A DNA stretch of 7,181 nucleotides from an uncultured Syntrophobacteraceae bacterium (GCA_937889795.1 CALBZH010000703.1:1-7181); one strand, 5' to 3'. Counted from the stretch's first letter, positions 1 through 5,716 are shown. Numbers and translations are program-made. Notes: generated by a model not told the origin, from the sequence alone.

Positions 1-1
1 A

Positions 2-145
2 GAACATGACACCATTGAATGGATTAATGGCCAACCCGTCACTCAAACGGACACGCAAAAAGCCGCGTGCCGCTTAGTTCATCGTTATGCGGCATGTCGG
101 TCAGCGACTGATTGTTTATGCAACGATGCAGTGGATTCTCACTGA
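2..145 (+). other. Unassigned open frame at left edge, possibly the tail of a preceding cassette gene
   Basis: This frame is open from the window edge to a TGA at 143-145, giving about 47 codons that begin EHDTIEWINGQPVTQTD. I do not recognise the protein. The frame runs straight through the attC-like site at 29-90, so its second half is probably not meaningful. A second frame, starting at position 3, also enters the site and gives the short peptide NPSLKRTRKKPRAA before a TAG at 75-77. NPSLKRT-type peptides are often seen where attC sites have been translated by automatic annotation. The third frame closes at position 7. Any of these could be the 3' end of the gene in the cassette to the left, and the window does not show which. 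Confidence 0.2.
29..90 (+). repeat. Integron attC-like recombination site
   Basis: The layout matches the four-box pattern of attC. An R''-like box GGCCAAC (29-35) is followed by a CTCAAACGG box (42-50), a bulged A at 51, and a stem CACGC (52-56) / GCGTG (65-69) around a loop of about 8 bases. The partner arm is CCGCTTAG (70-77), and an R'-like box GTTATGC (84-90) closes the site. The inner stem pairs perfectly except for the unpaired A, which is the kind of extrahelical base that sets strand choice in attC. The outer AAC/GTT pair is kept, although the rest of the R''/R' pairing is weak and GGCCAAC departs from the RYYYAAC consensus at one base. In known arrays the next cassette starts inside the R' box, and the TIR fragment lies just there in the same direction. 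No integrase gene is visible. Confidence 0.6.
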
Positions 146-169
146 GTAGAGGATTAGGATCAAAGCCAT

Positions 170-259
170 ATGAAACCGAGGGTATTTATTGGCTCATCTG
201 GTGAAGGACTGGAGGTCGCTTATGCGCTACAGTCCAACCTGGTGTGCCACATCGGCTAG
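170..259 (+). pseudogene. TIR-like nucleotide-binding protein (Cap12/Pycsar TIR type), 5' fragment only
   Basis: The ATG at 170 opens MKPRVFIGSSGEGLEVAYAL, followed by QSNL. This is the characteristic N-terminus of the TIR-like family PF10137 (CD-NTase-associated protein 12 / Pycsar effector TIR domain), where RVFIGSSxEGL is the first strand and nucleotide-binding loop. Full proteins in this family act as NAD+-consuming effectors in antiphage systems and are much longer. Here homology stops after about 24 codons, near 238-241. The frame then reads five unrelated residues (VCHIG), which are the complement of cas8c, and ends at TAG 257-259. A purine-rich AGGAT lies about 9 bases upstream of the ATG. 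The gene sits about 80 bases downstream of the attC-like site in the orientation of a cassette gene. The fragment cannot make a working TIR domain. The family assignment rests only on this short but distinctive motif. Confidence 0.75.
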
Positions 260-310
260 TCCTTCAGATTGCATGCGATGGTAATACCGATGCAGAGTCT
301 GCAGAATCAT
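227..310 (-). pseudogene. cas8c: cas8c (csd1), type I-C Cascade large subunit, 5' fragment only
   Basis: The ATG at 310 overlaps the cas5 stop codon by ATGA, the translational coupling expected of the cas5-cas8c pair. The peptide starts MILQTLHRYYHRMQSEGL, which matches the typical Csd1/Cas8c opening (MILQ-L--YY-R). It continues to about VAHQ, where homology ends near 239-241, and a TAG at 227-229 closes the frame after 27 codons. The full protein is normally around 550-650 residues. It recognises the PAM and holds the type I-C Cascade together, so this fragment can have no such role. No frame to the left continues the protein. The sequence on the far side of the break is the TIR gene fragment. 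Short and truncated, but its position and start sequence make the identification strong. Confidence 0.85.
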
Positions 311-957
311 CGCCGCACCTCCAGGTCGTCCGCCGATGGAATTGTGACCCGTCCATTGAGAAGCTTTGCGCGAAACCACATTGGCATGGGCTCCGCTCCG
401 GAGTGGTCGATTCCGTAGAGCATGAACCCTAAAGCCCGGGTGTCGTCGATAGCTTGGGGACCCTCGTCAGCATCGGTCAGTGGCTCGAAGTGAGCCGCAA
501 ACTCGCGGCAGCCCAGATAGGGGCGGTGGAAGCACTGTCCCTTTTCCAAGCGGCGCGAGAACAATTCTTCGAACTTCTTGATATTGTCTTCTGAACCAGC
601 CTTGGCCGTCATTTCAAAGAAACAGTGGATGACATAGGCAACATCTTTGAGAAACAATCCAGCCCTCTGCTGCCGCTGGTCCTCGATGTAGAGGTCCCTG
701 GCTCGTGTGGACATGACCGCCCCGACTTCGTTACGCCGAACCGATGTCCATCGGATGGGCTTGAGCACATCGATCCGGGTGATGTGCCAGCGGATGGCCG
801 GCTTCCAGAGAATCGCCTCCAGGATGGCCCGCGCCGTAGACGGACTCAAGACATCGTAGGAAACGCGTTCGACCTTCATTTCCGGGCGTGTGAAACACGC
901 GTAGTCTCCCCAGACCTTGATGCGAAAGGCCCCGCTCTTTCGTCCTCCTCCTTGCAT
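307..957 (-). CDS. cas5c: Cas5 of type I-C (Cas5d), crRNA-processing and Cascade subunit
   Basis: This 216-residue protein has the usual Cas5d length and hallmark segments: GDYACFTRPEMKVERVSYDV (about 17-36) leading into LSPSTARAILEAILWKPAIR, then RRNEV (74-78), LFLKDVAYVIH (101-111) and YLGCREFAAHFEP (147-159). Type I-C systems lack Cas6. In them Cas5d cuts the pre-crRNA repeat and then stays on the 5' handle as part of Cascade. Catalytic Tyr/Lys/His residues are known in homologues; Y19, K104 and H111 are possible counterparts, but I could not align them. The start at ATG 957 has an AAGGTGG ribosome-binding site a few bases upstream, inside the 21-base gap after cas3, so the two genes form one operon. 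The downstream partner cas8c is cut after about 24 codons and cas7 is missing. The frame shows no stop or frameshift, which suggests that the locus was broken recently or that this gene is still under selection. Confidence 0.93.
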   Translation of the reverse strand: MQGGGRKSGAFRIKVWGDYACFTRPEMKVERVSYDVLSPSTARAILEAILWKPAIRWHITRIDVLKPIRWTSVRRNEVGAVMSTRARDLYIEDQRQQRAGLFLKDVAYVIHCFFEMTAKAGSEDNIKKFEELFSRRLEKGQCFHRPYLGCREFAAHFEPLTDADEGPQAIDDTRALGFMLYGIDHSGAEPMPMWFRAKLLNGRVTIPSADDLEVRR

Positions 958-978
958 GAAGCCACCTTATTCCTGGAA

Positions 979-3189
979 TTATGTGATCAGTTCATCTGGG
1001 TCATAAATGAGTGACCTGTCGTGACAGAATCCCAAGTGCTCATCATAGAGTCGACCATGCCCCTGGACGTAAATGCCGGCATGGATCTCGCGGATGGCAC
1101 CGTCGACTCGTAACCGCTCGTGCAGCTGTTTGGGCAGGTTGACCACGTAGCGCTGGAGCTTCCGAAGCAGCCATCGCTCCGGCCCCAAACGATCGAGTTG
1201 GTCAATTAACTTCACGCCTTCAGCCCCATAAGAGACGATGACCGGTGCCTGCGCCTTATCGTCGATGAGCTTGAAATTGCCGGCTGCAGTCCGGAAGCTG
1301 AAGCGCAATTCCGGATCAGGTTTCAGGTCGCGCAGAATGTTGTGCGCATCCAAGCGATCCGAACCCTGCAGCCAGTAGAGCTCCCGAAAATAGTCGAGAA
1401 AACGCTCCGGTCTCAAAGGGTCGTCCCGGTCCGCGCTCAGCATGCGCGCACCGACCCCGGCTGCTTGGCGCAAAATGCCAACCGGGGGACGCGTCGGTGG
1501 CGTGAAGACGAACAGATTTCCCGATGGAAGAAGTCCTTCACGATTACATCGACCACCGGCCTGAGCGATGGAGTCGAGCCCGGCCACAGCTCGGTACACC
1601 ACGGGAAAATCGAGATCGACACCCGCTTCCACCAGTTGGGTGCTGATAACACGAGTGGGCAAACCGGCTTTCAGACTGGCTTTGATCTGGGCAATCCGGT
1701 CTGTGCGATGAGCGCCGCACATCAACGCGGAAAGGTGGAACGTGCCTTCGGGCCTCAAAGACCAAAGACAACGGCAGTCGTCACGACGATTGACGATGCA
1801 CAGAACGGATGGCAGCTCCGCCAGTTCTTCTGCAAGTTCATTCCAAGAAACCGGGGTCTGAAAATCTTGGGGCAGCTTCACTTCAATCCTCTTAAATTTG
1901 TCAAAAAGAGCCGTCGGATCTTCCATGATCTCGCGAATTCCCTCGAGCCCCTTGAAATCAAAGCTGGCTGATCGATGTGGTCCGAGAGCCGGTTGAGTCG
2001 CGGTGCAAAGCAAGACCGTGACACCGTAGTGCTTGCAGAGCTCATCGAGGACATCGAGGATTGGACTGAGAAACTCGGTGGGAAGAAGTTGGGCTTCGTC
2101 CAACACGACCACGCTTCCCGCGATGTTATGCAGCTTGCGGCATCGACTCGTGCGGCTGGCAAACAGCGACTCGAAGAATTGTACATTGGTGGTCACGATA
2201 AGCGGAGCGTCCCAGTTCTCACATGCCAATCGTGAACGAGCCGTTTCTCCATCAGGCTCGGCAGTGTCAAGGTTGCTGTGGTGCTCCACCACGACATCGC
2301 CGAAAATCTCTCGCAACTGGTCGGCGGTTTGCTCAATGATACTGGTGTAAGGGATGACGTAAATTATTCTGCGATGCCCATGGGCTGCAGCGTGATGGAG
2401 CGCAAAAGCCATTGAGGAGAGGGTCTTGCCTCCTCCCGTTGGGACGGTCAGGCTGAAGACTCCGCCCGGCTCCCGTGCTCTTTCGATGCAGTGGCTCAAT
2501 ATGCCGTTTCTCAGTCTATTGACGGCTGTATCCCGAGCACGGCCTTGTTTCTCGGTCATGTACATGCTGAAGGGTGCGAGCAGTTCGGATAGAAGGGGAA
2601 AGCCCTGTCGTCGCGATGCTTGCTCCGGATCGAAGAACTCCTCCGTATCCAAGAAGTCCGCGTCCACTACGCATGAAAAGAGCATCCGCAGCCAAAATGC
2701 GGGATCGCGTCCTATTGGCTTCTCCGCTGGAAATGGCTGGTCGAGGATTTCAGGCGGAATGTCTTGCCTCAGGACGGCGGCAAGAAGGTCCTCCTTCAAG
2801 AGGCGTTGGGCGAGGGCCGCTTGACCTGTACGGTCCGCGTTCCAGTCGGGAAGTCCCGCGTGATGCCCGGCGGCGATGTAGGCCAGCAAACGTCCGGCCT
2901 TCTTGAACCGCTCAACCGCGAAAAACGCACCGGCGGTAGAATGATCGACCCTTGCCTTGGCTTCGAGGTGTGCATCCTGGCCCGCGGCAGCAGCCAGTTT
3001 GCTTTGGAAGGGCCTGGAATATTTGCCGAGATCGTGCCACAACCCCGCCAATCTGCCCCATTCTCCAAATCCAAAGGCAGCGGCGAGCTGGCCTGCTCGC
3101 TCTGCCGTCTTCAGAAGATGTTCTCTGAGTGGGTGGCTGCGACCATCCTCGGCCACGTGAGCCATGGGTTCTTTGAAAATCGGATACAC
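979..3189 (-). CDS. cas3: Cas3 of type I-C, HD nuclease fused to superfamily 2 helicase
   Basis: This 736-residue protein unwinds and degrades target DNA after recruitment by Cascade. The N-terminal HD nuclease domain shows LAGLWHDLGKYSRPFQ (about 48-61, metal-binding H52-D53), VDHSTAGAFF (81-90) and AAGHHAGLPD (106-115). The helicase part shows Walker A TVPTGGGKT (248-256), DEAQ box VVLDEAQLLP (361-370), motif III CTATQPAL (395-402), STQLVEAGVDLDFP (516-529) and the arginine-finger segment QAGGRCNREG (543-552). A C-terminal domain follows. All key motifs are present and the length is normal for I-C Cas3. The start is uncertain: GTG at 3189 has AGGGGG almost touching it and an in-frame TAG just upstream (3193-3195), while ATG at 3165 gives MAHVAEDG and is also plausible. 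cas3 leads the operon. No clear promoter is visible upstream. With Cas8c and Cas7 missing there is no visible complex to recruit it. Confidence 0.96.
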   Translation of the reverse strand: MYPIFKEPMAHVAEDGRSHPLREHLLKTAERAGQLAAAFGFGEWGRLAGLWHDLGKYSRPFQSKLAAAAGQDAHLEAKARVDHSTAGAFFAVERFKKAGRLLAYIAAGHHAGLPDWNADRTGQAALAQRLLKEDLLAAVLRQDIPPEILDQPFPAEKPIGRDPAFWLRMLFSCVVDADFLDTEEFFDPEQASRRQGFPLLSELLAPFSMYMTEKQGRARDTAVNRLRNGILSHCIERAREPGGVFSLTVPTGGGKTLSSMAFALHHAAAHGHRRIIYVIPYTSIIEQTADQLREIFGDVVVEHHSNLDTAEPDGETARSRLACENWDAPLIVTTNVQFFESLFASRTSRCRKLHNIAGSVVVLDEAQLLPTEFLSPILDVLDELCKHYGVTVLLCTATQPALGPHRSASFDFKGLEGIREIMEDPTALFDKFKRIEVKLPQDFQTPVSWNELAEELAELPSVLCIVNRRDDCRCLWSLRPEGTFHLSALMCGAHRTDRIAQIKASLKAGLPTRVISTQLVEAGVDLDFPVVYRAVAGLDSIAQAGGRCNREGLLPSGNLFVFTPPTRPPVGILRQAAGVGARMLSADRDDPLRPERFLDYFRELYWLQGSDRLDAHNILRDLKPDPELRFSFRTAAGNFKLIDDKAQAPVIVSYGAEGVKLIDQLDRLGPERWLLRKLQRYVVNLPKQLHERLRVDGAIREIHAGIYVQGHGRLYDEHLGFCHDRSLIYDPDELIT

Positions 3190-3688
3190 CCCCTATTTCG
3201 AGAGTGCACTTGGCCTTACATGAAAAGAGCTCAGCCCTGCTCAGATGTCCTGACGACGGGAGCAGGACTCGGCCCATTGGATGATAGGACGACGAAGCTG
3301 CGAGCAATCCTGGTTGCGAGCCTCGTGAGCTTTGGACGGACAAGGAAATGAAGTCGGCGCATGATGTGGTTCTGACCTATGCGAGTTGGTGGCGGGCGCG
3401 ACATGCGGGACTTGCCCTCGATGCCAGGCGAGACTGGTGAGCCATCCCACCGGGCGCTACAGAGGGTTCTTGGAGGGAATCCTCTTCATGACTACCGTGC
3501 TCCAGCGTGTGGGGGGCTGTGTGCATGGTCAGATAGCGATTGCTGACCGGGTCATCGACCTGTTTAGGTCACCTGCATCGGTTATGTCAACCTCATTCCG
3601 GCTCGAGTGGCGAGGGGACTGACCTCTTGAAGAGTGGCAGCTTATGGGCTGCGGTGAGCATGCAGACCTTCCAGGAGAGGACAAAACC
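3190..3688. other. About 500 bases without a recognisable gene, upstream of cas3
   Basis: I found no convincing gene on either strand. Two overlapping plus-strand frames have some protein-like character. One gives MKSAHDVVLTYASWWRARHA from an ATG at 3348, closing at a TGA near 3436. The other gives CGTCPRCQARLVSHPTGRYR, with two Cys pairs like half a zinc ribbon, from about 3404, closing at TGA 3620-3622. Neither is a family I can name, and both may be remnants or chance. The cas3 operon promoter and the toxin-antitoxin promoter should both lie here, but I see no clear -35/-10 pair for either. The inverted-repeat cluster at 3527-3570 is the only clear structure. Confidence 0.5.
3527..3570. 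repeat. Cluster of interlocking short inverted repeats (GGTC/GACC)
   Basis: Three inverted repeats overlap in 44 bases: GGTCAG (3527-3532) with CTGACC (3543-3548); the palindrome TGACC-G-GGTCA (3544-3554); and GACCT (3557-3561) with AGGTC (3566-3570) around GTTT. The units GGTC and GACC alternate five times. The cluster lies about 120-160 bases upstream of the toxin-antitoxin genes, so an operator for one of their DNA-binding antitoxins is possible, as is the end of a small mobile element. The sequence alone does not decide. Confidence 0.4.
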
Positions 3689-3844
3689 GTGAGAAATGGT
3701 ACTGCATATCAGAGGGACCTCATCGAAGCACTGAAGGATCCTCAAAAGGCGGAGGTCTACCTGAACGCGGCGATTGCCGCAGGAGACAAGCAAGCTTTCC
3801 TTCTTGCGTTGAAGAATGTGGCTGAAGCTCATGGCGGCGAATGA
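3689..3844 (+). pseudogene. HI1420-type addiction-module antitoxin, N-terminal half only
   Basis: The short protein reads AYQRDLIEALKDPQKAEVYL followed by NAAIAAGDKQAFLLALKNVA and EAHGGE. This is the N-terminal pattern of the HI1420-like antidote family (TIGR02684): Y--DL-E-LKDP--A--YLNAA---GD---FLLAL-NVAEA. Members are usually about 100 residues and continue into a helix-turn-helix domain. Here the protein stops at 51 residues, just before that domain, so it probably cannot bind DNA. I chose GTG 3689 because AGGAGAGG (3673-3680) precedes it by 8 bases; an ATG at 3644 in the same frame lacks such a site and adds residues unlike the family. Its stop overlaps by ATGA an ATG at 3841 of the next gene. 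No HI1419-type toxin partner lies upstream. It may be a remnant, or a small protein kept as a coupled leader. Confidence 0.65.
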
Positions 3845-3858
3845 AAGAAAGGGTGATC

Positions 3859-4119
3859 ATGCTTGCCGTTGAACTACCAAACGAGATCGAAAAGCGGCTT
3901 GAGCGTCTGGCGAAGAAGACCGGACGAACCAAGGACGACTACATACGGGAAGCCTTGCTTGAGTGTCTCGATGGATGGGAAGACGTGGCTTTGTCTGAAG
4001 ACGAATCCATCGAGGAGACTCTTGAAGTCCTTGGGGATGAGGAACTGATGACGGCCATCCGGAAGGCCAGGCAGGAAGAGGAGCGCGGCCAGGGCATCCC
4101 ATGGGTTGAGGCCAAATGA
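3859..4119 (+). CDS. Ribbon-helix-helix antitoxin (RelB/CopG type)
   Basis: The N-terminus MLAVELPNEIEKRLERLAKK followed by TGRTKDDYIREALLECLDGW fits a ribbon-helix-helix fold: a short strand (AVELP), helix A (IEKRLERLAKKTG) and helix B (KDDYIREALLECL). The acidic middle (EDESIEETLEVLGDEE) and the C-terminal stretch ending RGQGIPWVEAK would wrap the toxin, as in other type II antitoxins. Such proteins neutralise the partner toxin and repress their own operon through the N-terminal domain. I prefer ATG 3859, 86 residues, because AAGGGTG lies just upstream and the protein then opens with the strand. ATG 3841 in the same frame adds MKERVI and would overlap the preceding gene by ATGA. The stop overlaps the start of the toxin gene by ATGA, the usual arrangement. 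The gene itself looks intact, although its toxin is broken. Confidence 0.8.
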   Translation: MLAVELPNEIEKRLERLAKKTGRTKDDYIREALLECLDGWEDVALSEDESIEETLEVLGDEELMTAIRKARQEEERGQGIPWVEAK

Positions 4120-4342
4120 AGGATGGGGCTGTGAGCTCCTCCGACGTTGTCATATCTCCCACGGCACTCGATATGCTCGAGGCCGTAGAAGATCGACGCA
4201 TACGACGGAAGCTGGCCGAGCGCATCGACGCGCTCATGCATGACCCCGAGAAGCAAGGGAAGCCCTTTCCGGGGACTTGGCCGGACTCCGTTCCGTTCGT
4301 GCCGTTGGACAGTGTTATCGGATCATATACAATGTGAGGGAA
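4116..4342 (+). pseudogene. RelE/ParE-family toxin, frameshifted and missing its C-terminus
   Basis: The start codon overlaps the antitoxin stop by ATGA. In the first frame the protein reads VVISPTALDMLEAVEDRRIR followed by RKLAERIDALMHDPEKQGKPFPG, a typical RelE/ParE opening (a strand and two helices). At the GGGG run 4271-4274 family similarity moves to another frame, which reads GDLAGLRSVRAVGQCYRIIY from 4271. This is the expected next part (GDL-GLRSVR-VG-RYRIIY). One lost G would account for it. Left unshifted, the gene makes 73 residues ending GSYTM at TGA 4335-4337. Even after correction, similarity fades at NVRE near 4342, where an intrinsic terminator begins, so the last strand, which often carries catalytic residues, seems lost. 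Intact toxins of this family cleave ribosome-bound mRNA (RelE) or poison gyrase (ParE). A sequencing error could explain the G run but not the missing C-terminus. Confidence 0.75.
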
Positions 4343-4346
4343 ATAG

Positions 4347-4380
4347 AAAGCTGGCGTCGTTGGGACTGCCGGCTTTTTTT
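4347..4380 (+). terminator. Rho-independent terminator after the toxin-antitoxin genes
   Basis: AGCTGGC (4349-4355) pairs with GCCGGCT (4368-4374), including one G-U pair, around a 12-base loop. Seven T residues follow (4374-4380). The extra A residues upstream of the stem can pair with the T-tract. It lies directly where similarity to the RelE-type toxin ends. Confidence 0.8.
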
Positions 4381-4530
4381 GTGGTCTGAGGCCTTCCTGA
4401 CAGCACCTCCCTGTGGAAAGACTGCATAACCGCGAAGAACATGGTCTTTTGTCTATCCGAGCGCTGCGGGGTAAAATTGTGATGCGTGGACAAATTGAGC
4501 CTTCGGGTACGTGAGCGGTAGGTGACTTTT

Positions 4531-4572
4531 GAAAAAGAGAAAGGGGCTGACGGTCATTGCCGACAACCCCTT
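4531..4572 (-). terminator. Rho-independent terminator of the tRNA-Leu transcript
   Basis: On the minus strand AAGGGG (4572-4567) pairs with CCCCTT (4546-4541). Inside it, TG/CA and CGG/CCG pairs continue the stem across single mismatches to a loop of about 6 bases. TCTCTTTTTC follows. It begins 10 bases downstream of the tRNA CCA end, as expected for a single-gene tRNA transcript. Confidence 0.75.
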
Positions 4573-4581
4573 GATTTGGCT

Positions 4582-4668
4582 TGGTGCCGAAGCGGGGACT
4601 CGAACCCCGACAGGCGTACGCCCACTAGACCCTGAACCTAGCGCGTCTACCAGTTCCGCCACTTCGGC
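4582..4668 (-). tRNA. tRNA-Leu (anticodon CAG)
   Basis: The 87-base gene folds as a class II tRNA. The acceptor arm is GCCGAAG / CTTCGGC with the ACCA end encoded. The D region is TGGCGGAACTGGTAGACGC. The anticodon stem CTAGG / TCTAG encloses the loop TTCAGGG, giving anticodon CAG, which reads CUG. A long variable arm (TGGGCGTACGCCTGT) is typical of leucine tRNAs, and the T arm is GGGG-TTCGAGT-CCCC. The gene has its own promoter and terminator, and it diverges from ribF. Its 3' end faces the accessory region to the left. Confidence 0.97.
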
Positions 4669-4703
4669 CTGCAACTAAAAAGCGTTGCAATTGAGTGGGG
4701 CGT

Positions 4704-4732
4704 AACGTAATGTAATCGTCTTTGTGTGTCAA
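4704..4732 (-). promoter_or_regulatory. Sigma-70-type promoter for tRNA-Leu
   Basis: On the minus strand a perfect TTGACA (4732-4727) is followed after 17 bases by TACGTT (4709-4704), a partial -10 match. A C-rich stretch (GCCCC) follows, like the GC-rich discriminator of stable-RNA promoters. Transcription would start about 28 bases upstream of the mature tRNA. The element lies within the ribF leader. Confidence 0.6.
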
Positions 4733-4769
4733 GAACATTTCTAGTGTGCCGGAGGAACGAAAGCTCTTT

Positions 4770-5705
4770 ATGGAAGTCTTTGTTGGCATTGACAGCATTC
4801 CCCGCTCCCTGAACAATCCCGTACTCACCATCGGCAACTTCGACGGCGTTCACCGCGGTCATCAGACGCTCTTCCAACGTGTCAGGGACTGGGCTTCCAA
4901 GCTGAACGGCGAAGCGGTCGTCGTGACGTTCGACCCACATCCGCTGCGCGTGCTCAGGCCGGGCAACGGGCCGCTATTCATCACACCCCACGATCGCAAG
5001 CTGCAGCTCATCGCGGCCTCGGGGATAGACGTCACCGTCGTGATTCCCTTCGACCATCGGTTTGCTCAGATCAGCGCCACCGACTTCGTGACCGAGCTGC
5101 TCGTCCGCAAGCTCGGAGTGCGCGCCATCGTGGTGGGCTACGATTACCGGTTCGGTCGCGGTCGCGAGGGCGATATCGCCTTCCTCGAGAACATGGGGAA
5201 GGTGTACGGATTCGAGGTGCAGACGGTTTCGGCCATTGAAATCGACGGAACCATGGTGAGCAGCACGATGATCCGGAAGTGCATTCAGGACGGTGCGCTC
5301 GCCGAGGCCAGTCGGCTGCTCGGTCGCCCCTACGAGATCAGTGGGACTGTCGTTCGGGGCCGGAATCGGGGCGGGCGTCTCTTGGGGTTTCCCACCGCGA
5401 ACATCCGAATCCACGAGCATGCGCCGCCCAAGCGCGGCGTGTATGTCGTGGAAGCCGTGGTGGGCGGGAAGGTTTACGGAGGCGCTGCAAACCTGGGATA
5501 CAACCCGACGTTCGGGGACACCGAGCTGTCCCTGGAAGTCCACCTGTCCGGGTTTGACCAAGACATTTACGATCAGGTCATCACCGTGCGGTTCCTCGAA
5601 CGGCTGCGCGACGAGCAGCGTTTCTCGGGTATCGAGGAGCTGGTGGCTCAGATCAAGAAGGACTGCGAAAAGGCGAAGGCGCTTTTGGAGGCCGGCCGTC
5701 GCTGA
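4770..5705 (+). CDS. ribF: Bifunctional riboflavin kinase / FMN adenylyltransferase
   Basis: This 311-residue cytoplasmic enzyme phosphorylates riboflavin to FMN and then adenylates FMN to FAD. The N-terminal nucleotidyltransferase domain shows LTIGNFDGVHRGHQ (about 19-32, the HxGH-type motif), VVTFDPHPLRVL (51-62), GYDYRFGRGREGD (123-135) and VSSTMIRK (163-170). The C-terminal kinase domain begins at RPYEISGTVVRGRNRGGRLL (186-205) and carries the FPTAN metal/ATP motif (207-211) and NLGYNPTFG (241-249). It ends with the expected FLERLRDEQRF. Length and order are normal. I chose ATG 4770, which gives MEVFVGIDSI. GGAGGA (4751-4756) precedes it by 13 bases, longer than usual, so a longer N-terminus from GTG 4746 or TTG 4722 cannot be excluded. 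It diverges from tRNA-Leu and converges on hflX. No FMN riboswitch is visible in the leader. Confidence 0.96.
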   Translation: MEVFVGIDSIPRSLNNPVLTIGNFDGVHRGHQTLFQRVRDWASKLNGEAVVVTFDPHPLRVLRPGNGPLFITPHDRKLQLIAASGIDVTVVIPFDHRFAQISATDFVTELLVRKLGVRAIVVGYDYRFGRGREGDIAFLENMGKVYGFEVQTVSAIEIDGTMVSSTMIRKCIQDGALAEASRLLGRPYEISGTVVRGRNRGGRLLGFPTANIRIHEHAPPKRGVYVVEAVVGGKVYGGAANLGYNPTFGDTELSLEVHLSGFDQDIYDQVITVRFLERLRDEQRFSGIEELVAQIKKDCEKAKALLEAGRR

Positions 5706-5716
5706 TTCGGCCTTTT
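5689..5716 (+). terminator. Possible intrinsic terminator overlapping the ribF stop codon
   Basis: AGGCCG (5689-5694) pairs with CGGCCT (5708-5713) around a 13-base loop that contains the ribF stop codon. Four T residues (5713-5716) follow. The stem is short and the T-tract brief, so efficiency is doubtful. Confidence 0.45.

Noticed and set aside
625..1014. Plus-strand open frame of 129 codons across cas5 and the end of cas3
   Set aside because: It lies opposite the well-supported cas5 gene, matches no family I know, and is a by-product of GC-rich coding sequence.
2764..3351. Plus-strand open frame of 195 codons opposite the cas3 N-terminus
   Set aside because: Most of it is the antisense of the HD domain of Cas3, whose motifs are unmistakable. 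The remaining 160 bases beyond cas3 show no recognisable protein.
3190..3688. CRISPR array or leader upstream of cas3
   Set aside because: I looked for regularly spaced direct repeats of 28-37 bases and for a type I-C-like repeat and found none. The repeats present are short inverted ones.
4271..4274. Programmed ribosomal frameshift in the toxin gene
   Set aside because: The GGGG run is not a classical slippery heptamer, no stimulatory structure is evident, and the restored frame still lacks the C-terminus, so mutation or sequencing error is simpler.
4974..5561. Minus-strand open frame of 195 codons opposite ribF
   Set aside because: It is the antisense of conserved RibF motifs and has no family resemblance or ribosome-binding site of note.
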